Positions 9,513 to 18,955 are shown, counted from the stretch's first letter. The stretch is DNA of 39,778 nt from Kitasatospora griseola (GCF_014648555.1 NZ_BMRI01000034.1:1-39778); one strand, 5' to 3'. Notes: a model not told the origin generated them from the letters alone. Translations and numbers: made by a program.

Positions 9513-10181
9513 TCAGCCCGATCGAGCTGGCCGACCTGATCCCCGAGCTCCTGATCGCTCCCTACCATCCCGGTGCGGCACCATCGCAGCACCGGCGATC
9601 CGGTCCGCAAGCGCGGACCGCCCGGGTCGCTCCGCACCTTCCTGGTGCGGCACCATCGCGGCCGGCTGGGCCTGGGGCTCCTCCCCGTCGTCGGGGCGGT
9701 CGCTCCGCACCGTCCCGGTGCGGCACCATCGCAGCTTCTACGGAGTCGGCCCCCACCACGAACCGCCTGGGTCGCTCCGCACCGTCCCGGTGCGGCACCA
9801 TCGCAGCACCGAGCTCAATGCGATCGCCGCTGGCAACCCGTAGTCGCTCCGCACCATCCTGGTGCGGCACCATCGCAGCTCGCCCTCTACCAGGTGACCG
9901 GCACGGACGGGTCGGTCGCTCGCTCCGTACTAGCCTGGTGCGGCGCCATCGCAGCTGCTCGGCGACGAACTGGGGGATCTGCTAGAGCCGGAGTCGCTCC
10001 GCACCGTCCCGGTGCGGCACCATCGCAGCCCCACACCCCCCTTGCCGCTGAACGTCACCAACACGAGTCGCTCCGCACCGTCCTGGTGCGGCACCATCGC
10101 AGCGACTACGTCCAGCTGTGCCAACCCACCATGCTCCGCATCGCTCCGTACCACTCCGGTACGGTGCAGCACTATCGCAGC

Positions 10182-10328
10182 ATGTCAGCCCACGCCTCAT
10201 CCGACATGTGGTACCGGCCGCCGCCGCGCCTCACCTGTGCGGCTCCATCGCAGCTCGACGAACCGTCACATGTGCCTTTCCTCGTCAGACAGCACCTCAA
10301 CACCTCACCGGTGCGGCACCATCGCAGC
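10182..10328 (+). repeat. Half-degenerate repeat cluster 1
   Basis: Two consecutive units (repeats ending at 10254 and 10328) keep the repeat's 3' half, close to GTGCGGCACCATCGCAGC, but the 5' half is replaced by unrelated sequence containing CCTCAC. Unit lengths stay at 73-74 nt. Repeats on both sides are recognisable over their full length. Confidence 0.8.
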
Positions 10329-11537
10329 ACGCGGTGCTGGCCGGCGATCGACGCCGCGATGGCCGTCGCTCCGCACCATTCCGGTGCGGCACCATCGCAG
10401 CCGCCTGCGGGCGCTCACCCCGACCGCGTGGTCGGACGTCGCTCCGCACCATCCCGGTGCGGCACCATCGCAGCCGGCAGATGGCCTCCGGAGAACGGGC
10501 CCGCCGGACGGTTGCTCCGCTCCATCTCGTTGCGGCACCATCGCAGCCTCGAACGGCGTCGCGACGCCATCACCGTCGAGGAGTCGCTCTGCACCATCCC
10601 GGTGCGGCACTATTGCAGCCACCTGACGGTGTTGGGCACGGCCCTTCAGGTCCGTGTCGCTCCGCACCGTCCCGGTGCGGCACCATCGCAGCCCCGAGCA
10701 CCACGACGTTGTCGCCAAGGCAGACTTCGTGTCGCTTTGCACCTTCATGGTGCGGCACCATCGCAGCCGGCCAACCATGAACCGCGCCAGCCTCAGGGCC
10801 TTCGTCGCTCCGCACCGTCCTGATGCGGCACCATCGCGGCCCCGAAGCCCAGCTGAGCAACTTCCACAACTCGATCCGGATCGCTCCGCATCATCCCGGT
10901 GCGGCACCATCGCAGCACTCCCGCGTCCATCGCGGCGAACCGCTCGCCCACCTGGTCGCTCCGCGCCGTCCCGGCGCGGCACCATCGCAGCCACTACCTG
11001 GTCCTCGATCCGGAGACCCGGACCGTGTCGCTCCGCACCACCCCGGTGCGGCACCATCGCAGCTTCGCGTAGAGCACGACTTCGTCGTTGACGGAGAGTC
11101 GCTCCGCACCACCTCGGTGCGGCACCATCGCAGCTTTCCCGCTATCGCCGTTATCGGCCTTCACAAGCGGTCGCTCCCGCACCGTCCCGGTGCGGCACCA
11201 TCGCAGCGTGAAGAACGGCGATCTATGGGAGGTCGAACGGCTCGTCGGTCCGCACTGTCCCGGTGCGGCACCATCGCAGCTTGCGGAACGGGATCACACC
11301 TGCGGACAGAATCCCGTCGCTCCGCACTGTCCCAGTGCGGCACCATCGCAGCCTGGGCACCGGCCGTGTGGTGGTCACCACCGACCCGGGTCGCTCCGCA
11401 CTGTCTCGGTGCGGCACCATCGCAGCGCGCTGATCGGCGTCGCCGCGTACACCGCGAGCTGGGCGTCGCTCCGCACTGTCCCGGTGCGGCACCATCGCAG
11501 CTTGGAGGTCGACGACCTCTGCTCGCTGTACGGCGGC

Positions 11538-11687
11538 GTCGCTCCGCACTGTCCCGGTGCGGCACCATCGCAGCCCCGCGAGGTTGCCGACGTTCGTCGC
11601 GGCCGGCGACAGGTCGCTCCGCACTGTCCCGGTGCGGCACCATCGCAGCCCCGCGAGGTTGCCGACGTTCGTCGCGGCCGGCGACAG
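11538..11687 (+). repeat. Third tandem repeat-spacer duplication
   Basis: Units 11538-11612 and 11613-11687 carry the same 38-nt spacer (11575-11612 and 11650-11687). The repeats also share the ACTGTCCC loop, so the whole 75-nt unit appears duplicated. Confidence 0.93.
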
Positions 11688-12529
11688 GTCGCTCCGCACT
11701 GTCGCGGTGCGGCACCATCGCAGCGCCGACACCATCGGCACGATGAACAACTACTCCCGCGTCGCTCCGCACTGTTCCGGTGCGGCACCATCGCAGCGCC
11801 CGCTTCAGCCATCTCCCGTCCGGCGAGATCACCGGTCGCTCCGCATCGTCCCGGTGCGGCACCATCGCAGCCACATGGCCAACTGCCGCACGTTCGGCAG
11901 GGCCAAGTTGCTCCGCACTGTCCCGGTGCGGCACCATCGCAGCTCCTCCTGCCAGGTGACCACGGCGCTCTTGTAGGCCGTGTCGCTCCGCACTGTCTCG
12001 GTGCGGCACCATCGCAGCCAGCGCGGTCGTCATTCGGTCAACAGACGGTGCCGCGTCGCTCCGCACCATCCCGGTGCGGCACCATGGCAGCACCTTGTCC
12101 AAGAAGGCGGAGAACGCCGGCGCTCTGTCGCTCCGCACCGTCCCGGTGCGGCACCATCGCAGCTCCAAGGTCAACGTCACCTCTCGGACCAGGCGGCGGG
12201 GCGCTCCGCACCGCCCCGTGCGGCACCATCGCAGCTGGAGACATCCGGCCGCCGCCCGCCAGAGGTGCTTGTCGCTCCGCACCGTCCCAGTGCGGCACCA
12301 TCGCAGCTGGTCCTCGCGCGAGCAGTACTTCGGCCCGGCACCGGGTCGCTTCACACCGTCCTGGTGCGGCGCAATCGCAGCCCGCTGCTGGCCGACGGCC
12401 ACATACCCGCGAACGTCGTCGCTCCGTGCCACCCCAGCGCGGCACCATCGCAGGACGCACTTCAGCGTGCCGAGCACTACGGTGTGGCCCTCGTCGCTCC
12501 GCACCATCTCGGTGCGGCACCGTCGCAGC

Positions 12530-12745
12530 TTGATGGCTGATCCCTACTCCGACCAACCCACCGAATGCGCCTCCGCAGCTCACGGGTGCGGCACCATCGC
12601 GGCTGTTCCTTGGTTTCCAGGACCGCGATCTGACTGCCCAGTTCCTCCGAACCTCACGAAGCACCATCGCAGCCCGGTCCTCTACGTCGCGTTCTCCGGC
12701 GGCAAGGATGTCTTCCATACCTCACCGGTGCGGCACCATCGCAGC
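12530..12745 (+). repeat. Half-degenerate repeat cluster 2
   Basis: Three consecutive repeats (3' ends at 12603, 12673 and 12745) keep only the 3' half and have lost the 5' stem arm. The first and third carry CTCAC before the GGTGCGG arm, as in the cluster at 10182-10328; the middle one has also lost that arm. Near-complete repeats resume at 12782. Confidence 0.8.
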
Positions 12746-13401
12746 GACTGTTCCTTGCCGGTTCAAAACGCATGGTGGCCGATCGCTCCGCACCGGCCCG
12801 ATGCGGCACCATCGCAGCAGCACGTCCGCGAACGCCACCCGCGCGTACCCGCGTGTCGCTCCGCACCCATCCCGGTACAGCACCATCGCAGCTGGTACGG
12901 CCCGGCATACCGACTTCGACCTGTAGGTCGCTTCGCACCCATCCCGGTGCGGCACCATCGCAGCATCGGGCCGAGGTCCAGCGAGGCCATCGACGCGAGG
13001 TCGCTCCGCACCATCTCGGTGCAGCACCATCACAGCTCCAGATTGTGCATCACCAGGACGACGGCCGCGCCGTCGCTCCGCACCGTCCCGGTGCGGCACC
13101 ATCGCAGCCGCTATCGGTGGACCCCAGGTCAGAGTACGCCCATGCCGCTCCGCACCATCTCGGTGCGGCACCATCACAGCACGAGGTACTGCGCCCGGGG
13201 GCAGGTCCAGGCCGTAGCCGGTCGCTCCACACCGTCCCGGTGCGGCACCATCGCAGCCAAAAGCCAGGTGACCTCCTCACCACGGGCGGCGCGTTGCTCA
13301 GCACCGTCCCGGTGCGGCAACATCGCAGCCTTCGCTGGCTGTGGAACCGCTTCGCTCCCACGCTCCGGCCCGAATCCTGATATGTGCGACGTTCCCGGAT
13401 C

Positions 13402-13419
13402 TGCCGTGCTCGCACGGCA
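13402..13419. terminator. Hairpin after the CRISPR array
   Basis: TGCCGTG-CTCG-CACGGCA is a perfect 7-bp hairpin with a 4-nt loop, 71 nt past the last repeat. There is no T-run, so it is a candidate terminator of the array transcript only by position. Confidence 0.35.
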
Positions 13420-13494
13420 TCGGATGCCGCGAACCCGGCGGGCGCCGTATCGGACTTCGGCAGACCTCGCTGGCGCGCACGGGATACTGGTTCG

Positions 13495-14719
13495 GTGCCA
13501 GAGACCGGACTTGAACAGGCCCGAACCGCCCTATACGCCAACGATCCTTCGACCCTGTTTGGCCTCCTGGAATGCCGTTAGCTGGACGCCAAGGGCGCCT
13601 CGTACGATTTGAAGAACCCCTCGGCGGTGGAGGAGTTGGGCAAGGACGTCGCCTCCTTCGCCAACTCCACCGAAGGCGGCGTCATCGTCCTGGGCATCGG
13701 CACCCGGCTGGAGAACGGGCAGGAGATCCTCGACCGGCTGCTGCCGTTCGACCGGTCGTCTGTGGACCTGGACCAGATGCGCAAGCTCCTGCGGGAGCGG
13801 ATCACTCCCGCGCCGCGCAACGTCTCGATCGAGTGGATCGAGCACGACAGCCCCGGGCATGGCGTCGTGTTCATCGACGTGCCGCCGCAGGCAGCGGGGA
13901 ATCTCCGTACGTAGTGGCCGCGCCCAGCGGCAAGCCCGGGTAGGTGAACCCGTTCACGTCGCGGTGCCGGTTCGCGAGTCCGATGGGACGCACTGGCTTC
14001 CGAGGACGGAGGTCCAGCGGCTTCTCGCCCTGGGCCTTGCCGCGAGCGGCACCCCCTCCCGCACCCTTCACGACCTGGTCGACAGGCTCACCGCCGGCGA
14101 CAAGGCCGACACCGGCATCGGCGACTACGCCGACTTGGACGCGATGGCCCCGCTGCTCGCCCGGTACTTGGTCCGGACACAGCACTGCACTCGCCTGCTG
14201 GACCACGAGGCGGACAGCATCCGGGAGCACGGACTACTTCTCGCCGATGGCCAGGGCGTGGCCGAGCGCCTCGCCCGCGCCGCCGGCCTCGGCCACCTCA
14301 CCACCACGCAGTACACGGCGTTGAAGGAAGCGAACCTCATCACCCGCAAGGCCGGCGGACGGAAAGGCTTCGTGTTCCTGACCCTGTCCGGCGACGCACT
14401 CCCCCCAACCAGGCCCTCGGCTGGCGCCTGCGGGCATTCTGGGGCGGGGAGGCGGTCTACCAGCCCAGGGAGGACGACCCGGAGATGACGGGCCCGCTGC
14501 GGTCGCTCGGCCGCCCGGCCGTCGTCACCGCCCTCCTGGACCTGACCGAAGGCGGTCGGCACCGCACCGTCGCTGGCGCACGTGCTCCTCGGCAAGGCGC
14601 TGGGCGAAACCGTCGACGCCACCGTCCACTACACGTCCCCGATTCCGCCGGCGCGCATCGAGTCGATCGCGTTCCCCGGCGATCCCGCCTTGGACCGGCT
14701 GGGCCTCACCGGCACGTAA
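13495..14719 (+). pseudogene. Decayed AlbA-domain (Schlafen-like) ATP-binding protein gene
   Basis: From a GTG at 13495 the frame reads as a typical AlbA_2-family start, is broken by an amber codon at 13579-13581 (after LLECR), and resumes in the same frame with LDAKGASYDLKNPSAVEEL and GKDVASFANSTEGGVIVLGI, the hallmark AlbA_2 segment. It stops again near 13914. Recognisable protein then continues in other frames: GTHWLPRTEVQRLL and TTTQYTALKEANLITRKAGG around 14000-14400, NQALGWRLRAFWGGEAVYQP around 14405-14470, and LAHVLLGKALGETVDATVHY to the stop at 14717-14719. At least three frameshifts and one nonsense codon are needed. Intact relatives are found near mobile elements and defence genes, but no function can remain here. 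Confidence 0.85.
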
Positions 14720-15134
14720 CCGGACGGAAGGCCACTCGGGCCCGGGTCAAGTGCGCTCCCGCCCAGGGGGCCAGCGCGGAGCGCGGGCCGTGCGAGAGGC
14801 GGTCGCACCGACGCGCCGTCACGCAGAGCCACCTTTCCGGCTCCGGAATCACCTGGCGATCGACAGCCCCAGCCGGAAGGTCTCTTCTTTGACACCATGC
14901 CGCCACCTGAGGGGCCGTCAGCTGTGGCCAACTTCCGCCACGCAAGCGGGATTTCCGCCAAAAACATGGCCGGAAATCAATTGTTACGATCTCGCATCGG
15001 TTACTGAGAGTGACATGCAAAACGGGCAAATCGGACCCAGTCAAGGGGGCTGACCCCCACCCCCGGGGCCCTGGTCCCAAAGTGGTCCCAAACAGTATGC
15101 GAACCAATTCCCGTGGCCCCTGACGGCCCGTCAC
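14720..15134. other. Non-coding junction next to tRNA-Pro
   Basis: I see no convincing gene in this 415-nt gap. It contains an AT-richer patch (about 14940-15030) and a tandem direct repeat, TGGTCCCAAA, at 15072-15081 and 15083-15092. It also shares CCCAGTCAAG (15036-15045) with the tRNA anticodon arm (15226-15235). Such features occur at integrase attachment sites; no integrase gene is present. Confidence 0.4.
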
Positions 15135-15137
15135 GCA

Positions 15138-15178
15138 AAAGGCCGCCGACCTGGGATTTCTCCCGGCCAGCGGCCTTT
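15138..15178 (-). terminator. Terminator downstream of tRNA-Pro
   Basis: AAAGGCCGC (15138-15146) and GCGGCCTTT (15170-15178) form a 9-bp stem just beyond the tRNA 3' end. Read on the minus strand, the T-run follows the stem, as expected for an intrinsic terminator of the tRNA transcript. Confidence 0.75.
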
Positions 15179-15188
15179 CCGACTCACG

Positions 15189-15262
<74 letters not shown>

Positions 15263-15399
15263 TGGTCGGCTGCCGAGTTGCCCTGGTGGGCCGCTTGGCT
15301 TTCTGACCTTGTCTCCGGCGTTCCCCGGCGACGTGGAAAACAATACAGCACGTCGGGGGGTGCTCGCTGCCAGGTATCGGGGGTGCGGCGGGGCGTGGG

Positions 15400-16746
15400 T
15401 CAGGGGGTGGGGTGGCGGGCGTCGTAGTGGAGGAAGGCGGGGCGGCGGGCGGCGAGGAGGAGGACGGCGGCGATGCAGGCGAGGCCGCCGGTGAGGATGG
15501 AGAGGGTGGGGGTGGTGAGGGTGGCGACGGTGCCGGATTCGAAGTCGCCGAGGCGGGGGCCGCCGGCCACCACGACGATGAAGATGCCTTGGAGGCGGCC
15601 GCGCATGTCGTCGGGTGCGGCGACCTGCATCATCGTGTTGCGGAAGATCATCGAGACGGTGTCGGCGCAGCCGGCCGCCGCGAGCAGCAGCAGGCCGAGC
15701 GGCAGGTTGCGGACGAGTCCGAACGCGGCGATGGCCAGGCCCCATGCGGCGACGGAGGCGAGGACGGCGACGCCGTGGCGGTGGATGCGGCCGATCCAGC
15801 CGGAGAAGAGCCCGCCGGCCAGGGCGCCGACGGCGGGGGCGGCGACCAGCAGGCCGACGGTGCCGGGCCCGCCGCCGTAGAAGGCGACGGCGATGGCGGG
15901 GAAGAGGGCGCGCGGGAGGCCGAAGATCATCGCGGCGAGGTCGGCGAGGAAGGAGGTCCGCAGGTTGGGCTGGTCGCGCAGGAAGCGCAGGCCGTCGAGG
16001 ACGGTGGCGCGTTTGCCGTTCGCGGTCTGCGGTCGCATCGCGGGCAGCCGCCACATCGCATAGAGGGTGGCGGTGAAGGCGACGGTGTCGACCAGGTACG
16101 CGGCCTGGGCCCCGTACGCGGCGATGGCGACGCCGCCGAGCATGGGGCCGACGGTCTGGCCGAGGTTCATGCCGATGGTGTTGAGGGCGTTGGCGGCGGT
16201 CAGCTGCTCGCGCGGGACGAGTCGCGGGATCATCGAGGACCGGGCAGGCGAGCTGACGGCGAAGAAGCCGGCCTGGAGGGCGACGGCCGCGTAGAGCAGG
16301 GCGACGGCGCCGAGGTGGAACAGGGCCTGGACGGCGAGCAGCGCGGAGACGACGGCGAGTCCGCCGGAGCCGATCAGGCCGAGGCGGCGGCGGTCGACCC
16401 GGTCGGCGATGGCGCCGCCGTACAGGCCGAAGGCGATCAGCGGGAGCAGTGAGCAGAGTCCGACCAGGCCGGTGGCGAAGGTGGAGTGGGTGAGGTCGTA
16501 GACCTGGACGGAGACGGCGGTCATCTGCTGGCCGATGGCGGAGACCGACTGCCCGAACCACAGGCGACGGTAGTCGGGGCTGTGGCGCAGTGGTGTCAGG
16601 TCGGCGAACGCGCCGCGGGTGAGGCGGCGCAGCCGGGACGCGGGCGTGGCGGCGGGTATCGGCGGGCGGGAGGGCGAGTCGGTGGGCACCCTGCCATGCT
16701 CGGCCAGCAGTTCGACGGCCCTGCGTCCGGGGTCGCCCGGAGCCAC
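15400..16746 (-). CDS. MFS transporter (EntS/MFS_3-like exporter)
   Basis: This 448-residue membrane protein has about 12 hydrophobic segments. Motifs are typical of the MFS_3/EntS-like group: DYRRLWFGQSVSAIGQQMT at the first helix, GGAIADRVDRRRLG in the first cytoplasmic loop and MRGRLQGIFIVVVAGGPRLG late in the protein. Such proteins usually export siderophores, drugs or metabolites; the substrate is unknown. It lies 34 nt downstream of a TetR-family gene on the same strand, so the two are probably co-transcribed and the regulator likely controls the pump. The GTG at 16746 is the longest start that avoids overlap with tetR; a GTG about 20 codons further in is possible, since the first 40 residues are Pro/Arg-rich and weakly conserved in appearance. 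Confidence 0.88.
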   Translation of the reverse strand: MAPGDPGRRAVELLAEHGRVPTDSPSRPPIPAATPASRLRRLTRGAFADLTPLRHSPDYRRLWFGQSVSAIGQQMTAVSVQVYDLTHSTFATGLVGLCSLLPLIAFGLYGGAIADRVDRRRLGLIGSGGLAVVSALLAVQALFHLGAVALLYAAVALQAGFFAVSSPARSSMIPRLVPREQLTAANALNTIGMNLGQTVGPMLGGVAIAAYGAQAAYLVDTVAFTATLYAMWRLPAMRPQTANGKRATVLDGLRFLRDQPNLRTSFLADLAAMIFGLPRALFPAIAVAFYGGGPGTVGLLVAAPAVGALAGGLFSGWIGRIHRHGVAVLASVAAWGLAIAAFGLVRNLPLGLLLLAAAGCADTVSMIFRNTMMQVAAPDDMRGRLQGIFIVVVAGGPRLGDFESGTVATLTTPTLSILTGGLACIAAVLLLAARRPAFLHYDARHPTP

Positions 16747-16780
16747 CCCGAGCGCGGGACCGCACCAACGCCCGCCCTGG

Positions 16781-17419
16781 TCAGCGCAGCAGCGTCCGGG
16801 TCAGGAGCTCGGCGAGTTCGTCGTCCAGGGGCCGGCCGGTGGCGAGCAGGCGGTACCAGAGGGCGCCGAAGGCGAGGTCGACGGCGGTGTCGGTGGTGAG
16901 GTGGGGGGCGAGCAGGCCGGCCTCGCGGGCGCGGTCGACGACGGCGCCGAGGGCTTCGCGGCGCGGGTGCAGCAGGGTTTCACGGAAGCGTTCGCCGAAG
17001 GCGGGGTCGATCTGCGCCTCGGCCATCAGCGCCCGCAGCGCGTCGGTGGTGCGCGGGGTGGCGGCGGCGAACGTGGCGGTGAGGAAGGTGCGCAGGTCGG
17101 CGGCGCGGTCGGCGGTCTCGGGCAGCGGGATGTGCTCGCGGGCGTACGCGGTGACGGCTTCGAGCAGGACGTCCGCCTTGCCGGGCCACCAGCGGTAGAC
17201 GGTCTGCTTGCCGGTCCCGGCGCGGGCGGCGATGCCCTCGACGGTGAGGCGGGCGTAGCCGACCTCGCCCAGCAGGTCGAACGCGGCGCCCAGGATGGCC
17301 TGCCGGCTCTCCTCGCTGCGACGGCGTCCGGGCCGTACACCGCTGCCCGACACGGAAGTTGACGAATCATCAGTCGCCCCGCCGGGGGCGGATTTCGCTT
17401 GCTCGATCACAGGCAGCAC
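16781..17419 (-). CDS. TetR-family transcriptional regulator
   Basis: This 212-residue protein has a classic TetR N-terminal domain at about residues 35-85: RQAILGAAFDLLGEVGYARLT, then TVEGIAARAGTGKQTVYRWW and PGKADVLLEAV. The C-terminal ligand domain resembles the TetR_C_11 type (a region around DRAADLRTFLTATFAAATP and FGERFRETLLHPRR). It is divergent from the SDR gene and upstream of the MFS gene, so it probably represses one or both by binding in the 119-nt intergenic region. The first about 30 residues are Ser/Gly-rich, so a shorter start is possible. Confidence 0.9.
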   Translation of the reverse strand: MLPVIEQAKSAPGGATDDSSTSVSGSGVRPGRRRSEESRQAILGAAFDLLGEVGYARLTVEGIAARAGTGKQTVYRWWPGKADVLLEAVTAYAREHIPLPETADRAADLRTFLTATFAAATPRTTDALRALMAEAQIDPAFGERFRETLLHPRREALGAVVDRAREAGLLAPHLTTDTAVDLAFGALWYRLLATGRPLDDELAELLTRTLLR

Positions 17420-17538
17420 GCTACCGTAATTCGAGACGAGACGTCACGGTTCGAAATAGCGGACCAGCGACCGGCGGCTCGCCAGGAGCGGCCGGGATCG
17501 GCCCGCTCCCGTCGATCGGCACAGGGGAGATGGCACGG
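17420..17538. promoter_or_regulatory. Divergent tetR/SDR promoter with inverted repeats
   Basis: The 119-nt gap carries nested inverted repeats: ACCGT (17423-17427) with ACGGT (17446-17450), GACG (17435-17438) with CGTC (17442-17445), and TTCGA (17430-17434) with TCGAA (17451-17455). Together they make a plausible TetR operator, though the centres do not coincide exactly. The SDR Shine-Dalgarno GGGGAG is at 17524-17529. Confidence 0.45.
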
Positions 17539-18258
17539 ATGAGTGAGCGCACTGCACTGGTGGTCGGCGGCACCTCGGGCATCGGGCTGGCCACCGCGCG
17601 CCGGCTGCACGCGCAGGGCGCGACGGTGCACGTGGTGGGCCGCAGCAAGGAGCGCCTGGAGGCGCTCGCGGTCAGCGACCCGGAGCTGGTCGGGCACCGG
17701 GCGGACGGCGGCGACCGCGAGCAGATCGCCGAAGTCCTGCGCACCGTCGGATCGTTGGACTGGCTGGTGGTCGCCCTCAGCGGCGCCGAGGGGGCGGGCC
17801 CGTTCGCGGAGTTGGACCTGGCCGCGCTGCGCAGCGCGTTCGAGGCCAAGTTCTGGGGGCAGTTGACGACCGTCCAGGCCGCACTGCCGCATCTGACCGA
17901 GGACGGGTCGATCACCCTGGTCACCGCGATCTCGGCCCGGACGGCCCTGCCGGGCACCGCCGGACTGGCAGCGGTGAACGGGGCGTTGGAGTCGATGATC
18001 CGGCCGCTCGCGGTCGAGCTCGCCCCGCGCCGGGTCAATGCGGTCTCCCCTGGCCTGGTCGCCACCCCCTGGTGGAACGGCATGCCACGGGAGGCTCGCG
18101 AGGCCTACTTCGCTCACGCCGCAGCCCAGTTGCCGGTCCGCCGGGTCGCCGAGGCGGAGGACGTCGCGGAGGTGGTGGCCCTGGCCGCGACCAACCGCAA
18201 CCTCACCGGCACCGTCCTGGAGTCGGACGGCGGCCTGCATCTGGTCTCGATGAACTGA
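17539..18258 (+). CDS. SDR-family protein lacking the usual Tyr/Lys
   Basis: This 239-residue Rossmann protein has the cofactor motif VGGTSGIGLATARRL near the N-terminus and a typical SDR end (VNAVSPGLVATPWW and LTGTVLESDGGLHL). It should be an NAD(P)-dependent oxidoreductase. At the active site, however, the YxxxK position reads LAAVN (in TAGLAAVNGALESM), so both catalytic Tyr and Lys appear replaced. Either this is an atypical subfamily or a non-catalytic homologue. The ATG at 17539 is preferred over the one at 17530, because GGGGAG directly abuts the latter but sits 9 nt before the former. It diverges from tetR and is probably regulated by it. Confidence 0.85.
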   Translation: MSERTALVVGGTSGIGLATARRLHAQGATVHVVGRSKERLEALAVSDPELVGHRADGGDREQIAEVLRTVGSLDWLVVALSGAEGAGPFAELDLAALRSAFEAKFWGQLTTVQAALPHLTEDGSITLVTAISARTALPGTAGLAAVNGALESMIRPLAVELAPRRVNAVSPGLVATPWWNGMPREAREAYFAHAAAQLPVRRVAEAEDVAEVVALAATNRNLTGTVLESDGGLHLVSMN

Positions 18259-18283
18259 CCTTCGCCTGAAGTCAGTTCACCTG

Positions 18284-18326
18284 GAGCCCGGCCTGCAGAC
18301 GGACAACCCGCCTGCAGGTCGGGCTC
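18284..18326. terminator. Bidirectional terminator between SDR and PEBP genes
   Basis: GAGCCCGGCCTGCAG (18284-18298) and CTGCAGGTCGGGCTC (18312-18326) form a 15-bp stem with one G-T pair, placed between convergent genes. Confidence 0.75.
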
Positions 18327-18340
18327 GTTGTACGCGGCGA

Positions 18341-18955
18341 CTACCGCGCCGCCACTCCCGTGGTCTGCCCGTACGCCAGCACGTGCCCGCCCAGGGTGAA
18401 CGCGGCGACGGCCGGCGACGTCGCGGCCGGCAGCGCCAGGCTGGGCGTGTCCAGCGCGTAGACGGTGATCCGGTAGCGGTGCGGGCGGTCGCCGACCGGC
18501 GGGCAGGGGCCCAAGTAGCCCGGCAGACCGGCATCTTCGGTTCCGGACACCGCACCGGGCGGCAGGGCGTTGCCCAGTGCGGTCGCGGTGGCGGGCAGGT
18601 CCCAGCTCAGCCAGTGCCAGAAGCCGGAACCGGTCGGAGCGTCCTGGTCGAACATGGTGACGGCGAAACTGCGCGTTCCGGCGGGAGCACCGCGCCACTC
18701 CAGTCGCAGCGGACGGTTGCCGCCGTCGCAACCGAAGGAGTTTGCCCAATTGGCGCGCGGGAACGTTCCGTTCACCAGGTCGGGACTGCTGACGGTGAAC
18801 CGCGCGGCGTCGACGGGAATCCCCGAACGCACCGAGACCCGGCCGAAGTCACGGAAGTCTCCGCGGACTTGGGCACTCGAATCGGCGGCGCCGAGCAGCG
18901 TCAGGGCGGCGGCGGAGCTCAGCAGAAGAGCGGTGGTGCGGGACAGGCGTGGCAC
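18341..18955 (-). CDS. Secreted PEBP-like protein (YbhB/YbcL, Raf kinase inhibitor-like)
   Basis: This 204-residue protein starts with a signal peptide: basic VPRLSR, a hydrophobic stretch TTALLLSSAAALTLLG and a probable signal-peptidase site near SSAQ. The mature part carries the PEBP signatures DQDAPTGSGFWHWLSWDLP and GPCPPVGDRPHRYRITVYAL. Bacterial members are small periplasmic or secreted proteins of poorly defined role that bind phospholipid-like or other anionic ligands. The GTG at 18955 is chosen because GGGGGGAG lies 7 nt upstream; an ATG 6 nt upstream of it is in another frame. It diverges from the MmyB-type regulator. Confidence 0.88.
   Translation of the reverse strand: MPRLSRTTALLLSSAAALTLLGAADSSAQVRGDFRDFGRVSVRSGIPVDAARFTVSSPDLVNGTFPRANWANSFGCDGGNRPLRLEWRGAPAGTRSFAVTMFDQDAPTGSGFWHWLSWDLPATATALGNALPPGAVSGTEDAGLPGYLGPCPPVGDRPHRYRITVYALDTPSLALPAATSPAVAAFTLGGHVLAYGQTTGVAAR

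Larger units (their letters stand above)
8766..13330 (+). CRISPR. Type I-G CRISPR array, about 63 repeats of 37 nt
   Basis: Repeats of 37 nt alternate with spacers of about 35-38 nt, giving a period of 72-75 nt. The repeat opens GTCGCTCCGCACC, has a short variable loop, then GGTGCGGCACCATCGCAGC. CCGCACC and GGTGCGG form a hairpin. I counted about 63 units by hand, including degenerate ones; first repeats start at 8766, 8840, 8914 and 8988, and the last ends at 13330. The loop varies along the array (ACCATCCC, ACTGTCCC, ACCGTCCC and others). The last repeat is altered in its first half and in one base near its end. Strand is inferred from the leader side and the cas operon. The lack of stop codons across the array on both strands creates long but meaningless reading frames. 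Confidence 0.97.

Noticed and set aside
8586-13612. Many long reading frames with repeated peptides such as RSAPSRCGTIAA across the array, on both strands
   Set aside because: They are translations of the CRISPR repeat, which lacks stop codons in all frames. There are no start signals, and the peptide follows the 73-nt period.
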